DNA of 64,000 nt from contig NW_015971544.1 in assembly GCF_000182565.1 (NCBI RefSeq), forward strand, positions 918,848 to 982,847, in the 5' to 3' direction. The notes beneath the pieces were generated by a model. It was not told where the DNA came from. It searched no databases and worked only from the letters and a program-made list of their open reading frames with translations. A program made the translations under genes and the position numbers. Below are positions 46,079 to 55,803 of this stretch, piece after piece; position 1 is the stretch's first letter, and each line of letters starts with the position of its first letter. This DNA comes from Spizellomyces punctatus DAOM BR117. Lineage: Eukaryota > Chytridiomycota > Chytridiomycetes > Spizellomycetales > Spizellomycetaceae.

Positions 46079-46087
46079 CCCCCCCCC
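46079..46087 (+). other. nine-C run marking a frameshift in outer Pol
   Basis: RNase H coding shifts from frame 1 to frame 2 across this homopolymer (KKAPP before, VKLKAGCLIWGL after). This is a typical slippage-type single-base indel. Confidence 0.75.
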
Positions 46088-47856
46088 GTCAAACTCAAGG
46101 CCGGATGCCTCATTTGGGGCCTCGGAAAACTCCGCCCATACCTCGAAGGCCTGCCTTTCACGGTCATTACCGATCACCGAGCTCTTTTGTGGCTCGCTAA
46201 ATACAAAGGCGAGAACCGTAAGCTTCTCCGCTGGGCCCTCGATCTTAGTTACTGGTCCGAATGGATGACAATCATTCACAAACCAGGACGTTTTCACATT
46301 GTCGCTGATACACTTTCACGGCTACTAGGAGCGGAAACCCTCCTCTGCTCCACCGCGACCCAAATATGGGTGGCGGAACACGGAAGACGACGGCTGCGCA
46401 CCACACCAGCGGCTCTCGCACCTTCCTCAACACTGGCAGATGCCGCCTTCCGTCTGGCATTACAGCCTGCACTCATTGCCGCCATCCGTGCTGGCCTCAC
46501 CGGCCAGCTCCACCCCATAGCCCAACAGGCCTGCACGCTCCTATGGGAGACCAGCCCCAACACCTACACTACAGCCGACGCGCGCTTTCTTCAGGACTGG
46601 CAACGTGCAGATAACCTGCTGTGGCACCATTTTTCAGTCTCCGAAGACCTTTGGCGCCTCTACGTGCCCCCTGCTTGCACCCCCAAGGTGCGCAAGCTTT
46701 TTCACGAGGGGGGAGGACACTTCAGATTCGAAAGAACCTATGCCAGAGCCGCAGCGCAAGTCTGGTGGCCAAAGATGGCACAAGATTTCAGAAAACACTG
46801 CGCAGGATGTGAAATCTGTCAACACTCAAAAAGGGTACCGCAACTGATTCCGGGGTTGCTGAAACCCATACCACCAGCTCCGGGACACTGGACAGTCATC
46901 ACGACTGACTTTGTAACCAAGCTCCCACTTACTTCCAGAGGGTACGACGCCTTTTGGCTAATAGCATGTAAATGCTCAAAGAGGATCCATGTATGGCCCC
47001 TCAAGAGCACCGCGACAGCTATTCAGGTCGCGGAACTCTTTATAGAATGCTATGTCCCATTGCACGGCATTCCAGAGACTATTATCTCGGACCGCGACCC
47101 CAAGTTTACGAGTCAATTTTGGCAGGAGGTCTGCAAAAACCTAAAGATTAATCAAGAGCTCACCACAGCCTACCACCCTCAAGGTGATGGACAATCAGAG
47201 AGAGACAACGCAACGGTCTTGCAGGTCCTTACCACAGTGGTCAACACCCAATTAGACGACTGGGACACCTTTCTTCCGGTTGCGGAATTCATTATCAACG
47301 ATACGGTACACGAGGCGACAAAAATGACGCGATTCAGAATGGACCTAGGCTATGAGCCCCACAATCCACTGGCGGATATTGTCAAAAGGCCATCAGAAAC
47401 CAGAAATGCAGATGCGGAAGAGCTCTGTAAACACCTCGGTGACCTAAACATCCTTATCCAAGATCTGATGATCGAAGCCCAGGATTCGCAGAAAAGATAT
47501 TATGATTTATCGCGACGACATTTGGAGTTCCGGAGAGGAGATAAGGTGCTTCTGAGCACAAAAAACCTAGCAGGGTATGAGTCCAAGATCGCTCCGAAAT
47601 GGCTGGGACCAGTCACAGTGACTGACTGTAACCCTCTCCGTGACAACTACAAGTTAAAACTGCCAGACAAGATGAGACGACTTCATCCATGGTTTCACAT
47701 ATTGAAATTACATCCGTACCAGAAGCCTGTCGACGCCAAAACTGAGGAAAAGGTCGCGGAAGCACAAGCGGAGGATTCCGATGCTTCAGAGGGCGAGTTT
47801 GAAGTGGAAGTGATAGTAGACCATCGAACCAGGTGCGGAAAATGTCAATTTCGAAT

Positions 47857-47861
47857 ACATT
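47857..47861. repeat. target-site duplication ACATT of inner retroelement, left copy
   Basis: ACATT immediately before the inner left LTR; the second copy is at 54,477-54,481. Removing the inner element and one copy rejoins the chromodomain of the outer Pol in frame. Confidence 0.95.
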
Positions 47862-48415
47862 TGTGACAGAATTCTTCTGTCAGTGCTATGGTTATACTGG
47901 TTAGATGTGGTTCCAAACTAGTGGTCACATGACTTTGCTGATGGTGTCAGCATTCATTTGACCAGAATTAGATAAATAAGCAGATTTAGCCATTTCTGGC
48001 TAAATTAGATGAGTATCCTGACACACTAGCATCTGCCCCTTTTAATCAAGTGGCACAGTGTATTTAGGATGACTTCTCTCACTTGTGATTGGCCATAAAT
48101 GGTGCAATAGGCTGACAAATAGTTTAGGATGACATGTACAAGATCTGATTGGTTGCAAATGGTGCAATAGGCTGACAAATAGTTTAGGATGACATGTATG
48201 AGTTCTGATTGGTTGCAAATGGTGCAATAGGCTGACAAATAGTTTAGGATGACATGTATGAGTTCTGATTGGGTAGTTAGGATATAGCATTTGTCAGCCC
48301 CTTTTGTCTATAAAAAGAGGACCTCTCTGAGGCCCCTCAAAGGAAAAAAATAACAAGTAGTAACCAAGTCTTCCCTAGTTTTCTGTTGTCTTCTTGTCCC
48401 TGCTAGCCTGTTACA
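47862..48415 (+). repeat. inner element, left LTR (554 bp)
   Basis: TGTGACAGAATTC ... CCTGTTACA. Contains four 60-bp tandem units and a TATAAAAA box at about 48,309. No CG dinucleotide seen. The right copy lies 6,061 bp downstream. Confidence 0.95.
48063..48290 (+). repeat. 60-bp tandem repeats inside inner LTR (U3)
   Basis: About four copies of a 60-bp unit with the landmarks TTTAGGATGAC, TGATTGG, GGTGCAATAGGCTGAC and AAATAG. The repeated TGATTGG/ATTGGC contains the CCAAT-box core on the other strand, so this looks like a multiplied U3 enhancer. The same array recurs at 54,124-54,351. Confidence 0.85.
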
Positions 48416-48427
48416 TGGTAGCACCAC
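48416..48427 (+). promoter_or_regulatory. primer-binding site, inner element
   Basis: TGGTAGCACC directly follows the LTR. It matches the complement of the initiator-Met tRNA 3' end (TGGTAGCGCC in yeast, from memory) except for one base, notably the one that would create a CpG. Confidence 0.6.
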
Positions 48428-48822
48428 CTTAGACAACAACCCCAGACTCTTAGACCTTCTGTGAGAGATCAGAAGCTAAGATCCCCAGACCCCCAGACCC
48501 TGCCCTAGACCTTCTGAGTAATATCAGAAGACCAACAGACCCCAGACCCCAGACCCTGCCCTAGTCCTTCTGAGTAATATCAGAAGACCCCTGCCTCTTA
48601 TCCCAGGCCCAACTTATGCCCAGAACCCCCCCTCAAGGACTCCTACAGACCAGCCCACACCACCCCATACCACAAACCTACCCCCAGCACAACCTCCAGA
48701 ACTACCACCAGACACACCACTTGGTTAGCATCAGAAGCTCTGATAAAACAGATAGAGCTTTTCTATTGTGGGATTGTGAAGAAGCTGTAGTGTCCCCCTG
48801 TATCCTCCCCACCAGTTGTACT

Positions 48823-49014
48823 TGCAAGTAACATTGCATAGTTTGGGCCTGTGACCCACCCTGTCTTGACTGCAAGTAACATTGCATCTCTTGGGCCTGT
48901 GACCCACCCTATCTTGACTGCAAGTAACATTGCATCTCTTGGGCCTGTGACCCACCCTATCTTGACTGCAAGTAACATTGCATCTCTTGGGCCTGTGACC
49001 CACCCTATTGTTAT
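48823..49014 (+). repeat. 48-bp tandem repeats in inner element leader
   Basis: Four copies (the last partial) of a 48-bp unit beginning TGCAAGTAACATTGCA. Each unit contains the inverted repeat TGCAA/TTGCA with a six-base loop, then TTGGGCCTGTGACCCACCC. Located just upstream of the gag ATG; possible packaging or translation-control structure. Confidence 0.85.
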
Positions 49015-49062
49015 TGTTACAAGTTATATTGTAACTACCCAAGACTCCATCCCATTACCACC

Positions 49063-49974
49063 ATGGCCAGCCAGGAAGAGATTCTCTTCAACACCATTGC
49101 TGAGCTTGACATAGACCAGGTCAGGCAGGAGCTTTATCAAGCAAAGCTCCAGCAGCTGAACTCCACCACACCAGCCCCTGCTCAGTACCAACCCAGAGTA
49201 GATAAATCCCTGGTAAAAGTCCTCCAAAGCAAGTTGAAGCCCTACAAAGGCAACAGGAATGTCGAAGAGATTAGGACATACCTCCTCAGACTTGAAGAGT
49301 ACTTCCAGGCAGCTGCAGATCTATCACCAGAAGGCCAACTGTTAGTAGCCACCACCTACTTGGAACTCCATGCTGAAGTCTGGTGGCAAAGCCATGTCAA
49401 GAACCACCCAGTAGGATCCCCTCTCAGAATCCAGTCTTGGGACCAGTTCAAGAGAGCCCTTCAAGAGAACTTCCTCCCAGCAAATGCCACCAGAGCAGCA
49501 AGAGACCAGTTGGCCAGGCTCAAACAACAAGGCTCAGTAAAAGAGTACCTAAACCAGTTCAATACTTTATGCCTTCAGGTGGATGACTTGTCAGAAGCTG
49601 AAAAGTTAGACAAGTTTATCAGAGGGCTTAAACCCAGGGTTCAGGAACAACTGGAGCTCAACCCCACCAGTACCATCAACTTAGCCACAGCTGCAGCAAC
49701 AGCTGATAGGATTGACCAGATCCAGTTCAGCTACCAGAGAAGAAGCCAGGCCACCAGCTACTACTCCCCCAAGACTGAGAACTCTGGAGTAGTCCCTATG
49801 GAGATAGATAGTATATCCACCAACTCTGGGAAGCCTCTCTCCAAACTCACTGAGGCTGAGAAGACTGAGCTCAGAAAGAAGGGAGCCTGTTTCAGGTGCA
49901 GAAAACCAGGCCATATTGCCCCCCTATGCCCCTTGAAGACCAAGCAGCAGGGAAATGGCAAGCAGACTCAGTAG
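49063..49974 (+). CDS. inner element Gag
   Basis: 303 aa from [16 protein letters not shown]. Central Retrotrans_gag region ([16 protein letters not shown] ... [14 protein letters not shown] ... [19 protein letters not shown]) and a C-terminal zinc knuckle [14 protein letters not shown] (C-x2-C-x4-H-x4-C). Forms the virus-like particle and binds RNA. Stops at TAG 49,972-49,974, overlapping the pol frame. Confidence 0.93.
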   Translation: MASQEEILFNTIAELDIDQVRQELYQAKLQQLNSTTPAPAQYQPRVDKSLVKVLQSKLKPYKGNRNVEEIRTYLLRLEEYFQAAADLSPEGQLLVATTYLELHAEVWWQSHVKNHPVGSPLRIQSWDQFKRALQENFLPANATRAARDQLARLKQQGSVKEYLNQFNTLCLQVDDLSEAEKLDKFIRGLKPRVQEQLELNPTSTINLATAAATADRIDQIQFSYQRRSQATSYYSPKTENSGVVPMEIDSISTNSGKPLSKLTEAEKTELRKKGACFRCRKPGHIAPLCPLKTKQQGNGKQTQ

Positions 49975-52900
49975 AAGATAGAGGTTCTGCCTCTACTGGG
50001 GAAGATATCAAGAACCACCACCCTGACACCCACCACCTGGTACACTCTCCTGTTATTCAACCCTTGGACCTATTGGACCCACCTGAAACCACCCCTGAGA
50101 CTTTAACTATCCATGGACTTTACCTGGAACCCCAGAGAACCCCAGCATCCCAGAGAACCCCAGAAACCCAGAGAATCCCAGAATCCCAGAGAACCCCAGA
50201 AACCCAGAAAATCCCAGGACCCCTGAGAACCCCAGAATCCCAGAGAACCCCAGAAACCCAGAGAACCCCAGAACCCCAGAGAACCCCAGAAACCCAGAGA
50301 ACCCCAGAACCCCAGAGAACCCTAGAACCCCAGAAAACCCAGGAACCCCAGAGAACCCCAGAACCCCAGACCACCCAGGCCACCTACCAAGAAAGCAAGA
50401 TCCATGTAGTAGAGGTGGCTCCATACTCTTTAAGTACCCCCAAAGGGCCAAGGATTCCCCAGAGTCACTTGCTGACTGTGCAAGGTAGAATCCAAGGAAT
50501 CCCAGTAACCATTCTCCTGGATAATGGGGCAAACCAACTCTATGTGTCACAGTCCTTTGTCAAGAAGGCACAACTGGTGACTCATTCTCTCCCTGGAGCA
50601 GAAATCTCTATGGCTGATGACAGAAAGCACCAAGAAATAGGCTTTGTCAAAGGTCTTCAGTACTCAGTAGGAACCTACACAGAACAGTCAGACTTTATAG
50701 TAGCCCCAATCAAGTTTGACTTGATCTTGGGTATACCTTGGTTTGCCTGGAGGAATCCCAGTATCAACTACAACAAGAACACTGTGACCTTCACCACTTC
50801 CCAGTACCCCAGAGTCAGATGGTTTGTTAAGCAGGCCAGCTCTTCCAACAAATCCCAGAAGTCCAATCTTATCACCATGGTATCAGCAAAGATGTTGGCC
50901 AGAACACTGAAGAAGAGGACAGCAACAGCTTTTGCTGTGTATCTCAAGAACCCTCAAGATACCAGCACCCCTCCAGACACCATGGATTCCAAAGTCACCA
51001 AGCTTCTTGAAAACTATCAAGATGTCTTTGCTGAAGAGCTTCCCCCAGGACTTCCCCCTGAGAGATCAGTAGATCACAGAATTGAACTCAGTGACCCCAA
51101 CCAGACCCCCTGGAGACCAACCTACCACCTCTCTTCTTTGGAGTTGGAAGAACTGAGGAAGCAGCTTTCAGAGCTTCTGGAGGCAGGCCACATCAGACCA
51201 TCGAAGAGCCCATTTGGAGCACCTATCCTCTTTGTTAAGAAGAAAGAAGGTTCTTTGAGGATGTGTGTGGACTACAGGGCTCTGAATAAAATCACCATCA
51301 AGAACAGATATCCCCTCCCTAGGATTGATGAGCTGATGGATAGGCTGAATGGAGCCCAGGTGTTTACCAAGCTAGATCTGAAGTCAGGCTATTACCAGAT
51401 CAGAGTCCACCCAGAAGACATCCCCAAGACAGCCTTCAGAACCAGATATGGTCACTTTGAGTTCCTGGTCATGTCCTTTGGAATGACCAATGCCCCAGCC
51501 ACTTTCATGACTTTGATGAATGATGTCCTTAGACCCTTCTTGGACATCTTTGTTATTGTCTACCTAGATGACATCCTCATCTACTCCAAGACCCCAGAAG
51601 ATCACCTGGACCACCTCAAGCAGGTTCTGCAAGCCCTCAGGCAGAACAAGCTGTATGCCAACCCCAGCAAGTGCCAGTTCTTCAAGCAAGAAGTAGAGTT
51701 TCTTGGCTATGTAGTCTCACATGAAGGAGTCAAGCTTGATCCCAAGAAAGTGCAGACTGTTCAAGAATGGCCCACCCCTCAGAGTGTCACTGAAGTCAGA
51801 CAGTTCATGGGCCTGGTGAACTACTTCCATAGCTTTCTGAAGGACCTGGCAGAGCAAGCTGCACCATTGACAGACCTGTTGAGAAATGACAAGCCTTGGA
51901 CCTGGTCTGAACCTCAGGAGAAAGCTTTTCAGCAGCTGAAGGATATGGTCACCAAAGCCCCTGTACTCAGACCCTTTGACCCAGCCTTGCCTACCACTGT
52001 CTTCCCTGATGCCTCAGGCTATGCAGTTGGTGCATGGCTTGGACAGGATGATGGGAAAGGCATGAGACCAGTTGCCTACCACTCCAGGAAGATGGCCCCA
52101 GCAGAGACCAGATATGACACCAGAGAACAAGAGCTGTTAGCCATCCATGATGCCCTCAGAGTTTGGAGGCCCTACCTGCAAGGAACCCCCTTCAAAGTTA
52201 TCTCAGACCACCAGTCCCTCAAGTGGCTACAGAACCAGCCCTTCTTGACCAGAAGACAAGCCAGATGGGTCATGAATTTCCAATCTTTTGACTTTGAGAT
52301 TGGCTATGGCCCAGGAAGACTCCACACAGTGGCAGACATCCTGTCTAGAAGACCAGACCTGGCCCCAAGATGCATCAAGTGCAAGGCCTTGGTGACAGCA
52401 GAGTTGAATGCTGTGACCCACACCACCAGCACCCTTCAAGAGAGATTGAAGACCAGTACCACAGAAGACCCAGAACTTCAAGAGCTCATCCAAGCTTTGG
52501 ATGACCCCAGGAGACCAGAAGACCAGCAACAAAGGCTCAAGTACCTCAGCCATCAAGATGGGTTACTCTATTTCCAGGACAGGATCTTTGTTCCTAGTGA
52601 CCCAGACCTAAGGTTGAGCCTACTCCAAGAAACCCATGACACTCAGTATGCTGGACACTTTGGCATCACCAAGACCCATGATGCCCTAGCAAGGCATTAC
52701 TACTGGCCAAGGATGTACAAGGACATTAAGAAGTATGTCAAGTCTTGTGATTCCTGCCAGAGAAGCAAACCTAGTCAGCAACCACCAGCAGGCTTGCTGC
52801 AGCCCCTCCCAGTACCCAAGACCAGATGGAGCCAGATCTCCATTGACCTGATCCCTGACCTACCCATGACTTCCTCTGGTCACAATGCCATCTTTGTCAT

Positions 52901-53906
52901 TGTTGACAGATTGTCAAAGAGAGGCCACTTCATCCCTACCACCACCAAAGCCTCAGCCAAGGACCTGGCCCTGCTCTTCTTGAAGCACATCTTCAAGCAC
53001 CATGGCCTCCCAGAAGTGATTGTATCAGACAGAGACACCAAGTTCACCAGTTCATTCTGGTCCAACTTGATGCAACTCTTAGGCTGCAACACCCTCCTAG
53101 CCACTGCAAGACACCAGCAGACCAATGGACAGGCAGAGAGAACCATCAAGACTTTGAAGATCTACCTGAGAGCTTTCCTGGAGTACAACATGAAGAATTG
53201 GGAAGATCTTCTCCCCTTTGCTGAGTTTGCCTACAACAACAGCATCTCAGAAACCACAGGCTTCACCCCATTCTACTTGGAGAATGGCCAGCATCCCAGG
53301 ACCCCAGCAACACCACCAGGAGAAAGCAATGATCCTGAAGCAACAGACTTCCACCAGTATATTCAGCAACTGCTTCAAGTAGCCAAGGATAACATGATAC
53401 TGGCCCAAGAAAGACAAGTTCAGCAAGCCAACAAGTCTCTCAGCAAGGCCCCAAGCTACCCCCTAGGCTCCAAAGTTTGGCTGTCTAGAGAAGGTATCAC
53501 CCCAGAAGAAGAAGCCCAGAGGCCAGCCCAGAAACTTCTTCACCCCTGGCTTGGACCTTACAGAATCAAGGCCAAGGATGAATTTCAGAATTACACCCTG
53601 GAGCTCCCCAGCACCATGAAGATTCATCCAGTGTTCCATGTGAGACTCCTCAAGCCTTACCTGGACCCCACAGAGGACTTCCCTACCAGACCAGTACCCC
53701 CTGAGCCTGAGCCAATTATCCAGCAAGGAGAAGAGTTTTGGGAAGTTGAGAAGATTCTGGACCACAAGATCAGAAGGAAGAAGAATCTCTACCTCATCAA
53801 GTGGAAAGGATATCCCTCCTCTCAGAACACCTGGGAACCAGAAGAAAACCTCCTACCCCATGGCAGAGAAATCTTGAAGGAGTTCCTAGCCCAGAAGGGA
53901 GCTTAA
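49869..53906 (+). CDS. inner element Pol (PR-RT-RNase H-IN-chromodomain)
   Basis: Frame -1 relative to gag, open from 49,869 (after a TGA at 49,866-49,868), with a first ATG at 49,896. Expression probably needs a -1 shift within the 103-nt overlap. A proline-rich repeat follows, then protease [12 protein letters not shown], where Asn replaces the usual Thr/Ser of [40 protein letters not shown]. RNase [21 protein letters not shown]. Integrase: [15 protein letters not shown] ... [35 protein letters not shown]-terminal chromodomain ([37 protein letters not shown]) would target insertion to marked chromatin. No stops or frameshifts seen; likely functional. Confidence 0.93.
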   Translation, partial: AQKEGSLFQVQKTRPYCPPMPLEDQAAGKWQADSVEDRGSASTGEDIKNHHPDTHHLVHSPVIQPLDLLDPPETTPETLTIHGLYLEPQRTPASQRTPETQRIPESQRTPETQKIPGPLRTPESQRTPETQRTPEPQRTPETQRTPEPQRTLEPQKTQEPQRTPEPQTTQATYQESKIHVVEVAPYSLSTPKGPRIPQSHLLTVQGRIQGIPVTILLDNGANQLYVSQSFVKKAQLVTHSLPGAEISMADDRKHQEIGFVKGLQYSVGTYTEQSDFIVAPIKFDLILGIPWFAWRNPSINYNKNTVTFTTSQYPRVRWFVKQASSSNKSQKSNLITMVSAKMLARTLKKRTATAFAVYLKNPQDTSTPPDTMDSKVTKLLENYQDVFAEELPPGLPPERSVDHRIELSDPNQTPWRPTYHLSSLELEELRKQLSELLEAGHIRPSKSPFGAPILFVKKKEGSLRMCVDYRALNKITIKNRYPLPRIDELMDRLNGAQVFTKLDLKSGYYQIRVHPEDIPKTAFRTRYGHFEFLVMSFGMTNAPATFMTLMNDVLRPFLDIFVIVYLDDILIYSKTPEDHLDHLKQVLQALRQNKLYANPSKCQFFKQEVEFLGYVVSHEGVKLDPKKVQTVQEWPTPQSVTEVRQFMGLVNYFHSFLKDLAEQAAPLTDLLRNDKPWTWSEPQEKAFQQLKDMVTKAPVLRPFDPALPTTVFPDASGYAVGAWLGQDDGKGMRPVAYHSRKMAPAETRYDTREQELLAIHDALRVWRPYLQGTPFKVISDHQSLKWLQNQPFLTRRQARWVMNFQSFDFEIGYGPGRLHTVADILSRRPDLAPRCIKCKALVTAELNAVTHTTSTLQERLKTSTTEDPELQELIQALDDPRRPEDQQQRLKYLSHQDGLLYFQDRIFVPSDPDLRLSLLQETHDTQYAGHFGITKTHDALARHYYWPRMYKDIKKYVKSCDSCQRSKPSQQPPAGLLQPLPVPKTRWSQISIDLIPDLPMTSSGHNAIFVIVDRLSKRGHFIPTTTKASAKDLALLFLKHIFKHHGLPEVIVSDRDTKFTSSFWSNLMQLLGCNTLLATARHQQTNGQAERTIKTLKIYLRAFLEYNMKNWEDLLPFAEFAYNNSISETTGFTPFYLENGQHPRTPATPPGESNDPEATDFHQYIQQLLQVAKDNMILAQERQVQQANKSLSKAPSYPLGSKVWLSREGITPEEEAQRPAQKLLHPWLGPYRIKAKDEFQNYTLELPSTMKIHPVFHVRLLKPYLDPTEDFPTRPVPPEPEPIIQQGEEFWEVEKILDHKIRRKKNLYLIKWKGYPSSQNTWEPEENLLPHGREILKEFLAQKGA
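50130..50385 (+). repeat. 18-bp in-frame repeats in inner Pol (PE-x-QR-T)
   Basis: A run of about 14 imperfect six-residue units of the form T-P-E-(T/P/S)-Q-R lies between the gag/pol overlap and the protease. Probably a flexible linker; repeat number likely varies among copies. Confidence 0.85.
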
Positions 53907-53910
53907 TCTT

Positions 53911-53922
53911 AAAGTGGGGGAG
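53911..53922 (+). promoter_or_regulatory. polypurine tract, inner element
   Basis: AAAGTGGGGGAG lies directly before the right LTR, as expected for the plus-strand DNA synthesis primer. Confidence 0.7.
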
Positions 53923-54476
53923 TGTGACAGAATTCTTCTGTCAGTGCTATGGTTATACTGGTTAGATGTGGTTCCAAACTAGTGGTCACATGACTTTGCT
54001 GATGGTGTCAGCATTCATTTGACCAGAATTAGATAAATAAGCAGATTTAGCCATTTCTGGCTAAATTAGATGAGTATCCTGACACACTAGCATCTGCCCC
54101 TTTTAATCAAGTGGCACAGTGTATTTAGGATGACTTCTCTCACTTGTGATTGGCCATAAATGGTGCAATAGGCTGACAAATAGTTTAGGATGACATGTAC
54201 AAGATCTGATTGGTTGCAAATGGTGCAATAGGCTGACAAATAGTTTAGGATGACATGTATGAGTTCTGATTGGTTGCAAATGGTGCAATAGGCTGACAAA
54301 TAGTTTAGGATGACATGTATGAGTTCTGATTGGGTAGTTAGGATATAGCATTTGTCAGCCCCTTTTGTCTATAAAAAGAGGACCTCTCTGAGGCCCCTCA
54401 AAGGAAAAAAATAACAAGTAGTAACCAAGTCTTCCCTAGTTTTCTGTTGTCTTCTTGTCCCTGCTAGCCTGTTACA
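53923..54476 (+). repeat. inner element, right LTR (554 bp)
   Basis: Appears identical to the left LTR, including the 60-bp array, and is followed by the ACATT duplication at 54,477-54,481. Confidence 0.95.
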
Positions 54477-54481
54477 ACATT

Positions 54482-54960
54482 GGTCAGGATACCCACCCCA
54501 TGAGGATACCTGGGAACCAGAGGAAGCCCTAACAGAGGCTTCCGAAGCCTTAGAAGAGTACTGGAGATCCAGAGCCCCCACTAGCGCACTAGTAGAGGAC
54601 TCTTTGGTAGTCAGCCTTGCAGGCAACGCCCCGGAAGATACGGCTTACGCTTCCGACCACCAATGCTTCGCGGTTTATCCGGATGATAGCTCACGTGATA
54701 ATCACGCCCTCTCTCCAGAAAGAAAACCAGTTTCGCGTGGCTTACCTCACCAGTCGAGAACGCCACACCAAGCCTCCCGATCATGCTTACGCGCGTCCGA
54801 GCTGTCAAAATCAGCCGGCGACGACCTTAAAAGGGCGCCCCTGCTCGCCCCCCCTCTTTTTTCTTCTTCAACTACCAACGAACTACTTCCCTTACACACT
54901 CACTCTGCTTCGCAAACCCTTTCTATCGACACCGAAACAAAAGCTTTCATTTCCAACACC
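54482..54960 (+). pseudogene. outer Pol, C-terminal part (rest of chromodomain)
   Basis: Continues the split outer Pol. The chromodomain resumes with SGYPPHEDTWEPEEALTEAS and EEYW. The frame then stays open through Pro/Ser-rich sequence into the third ORF. Whether Pol stops being meaningful after about 54,600 is unclear; no stop separates it from the ORF starting at 54,961. Confidence 0.75.
54820..54960 (+). promoter_or_regulatory. possible internal promoter of the third ORF
   Basis: CTTAAAAGGGC at about 54,828 is followed by a C/T-rich tract, CAAC-rich leader and CCAACACCATG. This arrangement is typical of fungal promoter plus 5' leader and unlike protein-coding sequence, although the frame is open through it. 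Confidence 0.4.
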
Positions 54961-55746
54961 ATGACCACCGATATCCGAGGACAACAAGGAGTCAGCATCC
55001 TCTCTACCCTTGAGGAAGGCTATCCCTGGTCAGAAGTAAGCGACGCCTTCACTGCCGAGAACTCTATCAAGCGGCTCGGAGCAGCCATGGCCACCTGGGT
55101 CGAAGTTTGGATTCGTGAGTTGTACGAAGACCCAAACAAAACCCTTGAACACTATCGTGGTGAAGATTGGGTGGTTGACAGGGCTTCAAAGCCTTACGCC
55201 ACGAGCCAGCCCCTCATGATGCATATCGCGGAGCCCTACAGTAGGGCTTCCGACAGCGGTCAAGCTGCTGTCGGTATCGTCGCCAATGCAAAAAAGATAG
55301 GCAAGAGATTACGGGACGTACCCTGCGCTGCCTGGCTTGATGCTGGGGTCCCTCAACATGCGGCCGGAAACCCCAAAACGGCCTGCTTCACCCTCTGGCC
55401 CGATCACGAGGCCCACGATTTCGCGGACATAGCCATCGAAGCCGCGAGAGCAGTGTTGTTAAAGCTAGCCAATGCAGCTGAAACCACAGAAGAGCAGCTC
55501 CGTCCCAAACATCGGGAGCACGCCTATTACCACTTTCGAGTGGTTAACTTGAAAAGGGCCGCAGAGACGTTCACAGCCCTCTACGTAACCCGAGCCAACG
55601 GTTCCAGGACACCTGGAACCCCGGCTCCGGAAGCCACTGACCAAATTTGGTTCTGCGCGAACGTCATGGGGCGCGCTACCATAATCTGGACGATCAACGA
55701 AGACAGCCTTGAAGCTGACGACGACTATCCAGTTGCGTCATGGTAG
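54961..55746 (+). CDS. third ORF of outer retroelement, unknown function
   Basis: 261 aa from MTTDIRGQQGVSILSTLEEG to TAG at 55,744, between the end of pol and the polypurine tract. Mixed alpha/beta-looking composition: AAMATWVEVWIRELYEDP, WLDAGVPQHAA, ARAVLLKLANAAETTEEQL, YHFRVVNLKRAAETFTALYV, IWFCANVMGRATIIWTINED. No domain recognised and no similarity to Env, Gag or Pol that I can see. It is open although pol is broken, and has its own likely leader. Its position resembles that of env or other accessory genes in plant and animal LTR elements. It could be a C-terminal extension of Pol. Confidence 0.65.
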   Translation: MTTDIRGQQGVSILSTLEEGYPWSEVSDAFTAENSIKRLGAAMATWVEVWIRELYEDPNKTLEHYRGEDWVVDRASKPYATSQPLMMHIAEPYSRASDSGQAAVGIVANAKKIGKRLRDVPCAAWLDAGVPQHAAGNPKTACFTLWPDHEAHDFADIAIEAARAVLLKLANAAETTEEQLRPKHREHAYYHFRVVNLKRAAETFTALYVTRANGSRTPGTPAPEATDQIWFCANVMGRATIIWTINEDSLEADDDYPVASW

Positions 55747-55789
55747 AAGCGAGGTTCAGGCACTCACAGACGAGTCGCCGAACCTTCTT

Positions 55790-55803
55790 TTTCGAAGGGG
55801 GGA
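55790..55803 (+). promoter_or_regulatory. polypurine tract, outer element
   Basis: CGAAGGGGGGA lies immediately before the right LTR at 55,804. Confidence 0.65.

Larger units (their letters stand above)
42664..47861 (+). pseudogene. outer element Pol, broken (zinc knuckle-PR-RT-RH-IN-chromodomain)
   Basis: Continues Gag's frame after its TGA. Order: zinc knuckle; an unrecognised ~250-aa region (43,100-43,840); protease LDTGACESLVS (43,915); RT (FDYRRAND, GDANKGFYQI, LFMPFGPKTAPSHF, FVDD at about 45,247); RNase H (LHSDASYTAF, FTVITDHRALL); integrase zinc finger (HFRFERTYARA ... CEICQHSK) and DDE core (TTDFVTKLP, SDRDPKF, GDGQSERDNA). The chromodomain start is cut at 47,861 by the inner element. 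Breaks: TGA at 45,229-45,231 just before FVDD, TGA at 45,586-45,588, and a frame change at a nine-C run (46,079-46,087). FVDD replaces the usual YVDD/YLDD. Confidence 0.87.
47862..54476 (+). mobile_element. inner Ty3/gypsy chromovirus, intact-looking and CpG-free
   Basis: 6,615 bp with 554-bp LTRs (47,862-48,415 and 53,923-54,476) that look identical by eye, and a perfect 5-bp duplication ACATT. gag and pol are open, in frames offset by -1. All enzymatic domains are present and end in a chromodomain. I find only two CG dinucleotides in the whole element (49,262 and 51,202), and essentially every Arg codon is AGA or AGG. Identical LTRs mean recent insertion; the element could still be active. 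Confidence 0.95.

Noticed and set aside
45649-46200. A separate 183-aa gene inside the outer retroelement
   Set aside because: It is the RNase H start of Pol continuing into a wrong frame after the nine-C run.
48026-48290. Minus-strand open frames in the inner LTRs (also at 54,087-54,351)
   Set aside because: They are products of the 60-bp tandem repeats; both copies are identical and have no protein-like features.
48823-49014. Regular repeats resembling a CRISPR array
   Set aside because: The 48-bp units are contiguous tandem copies with no unique spacers and lie in a eukaryotic retrotransposon leader.
50107-50550. Minus-strand open frame opposite the inner Pol linker
   Set aside because: The Gly/Phe/Ser repeats are simply the antisense of the 18-bp PE-x-QR repeats.
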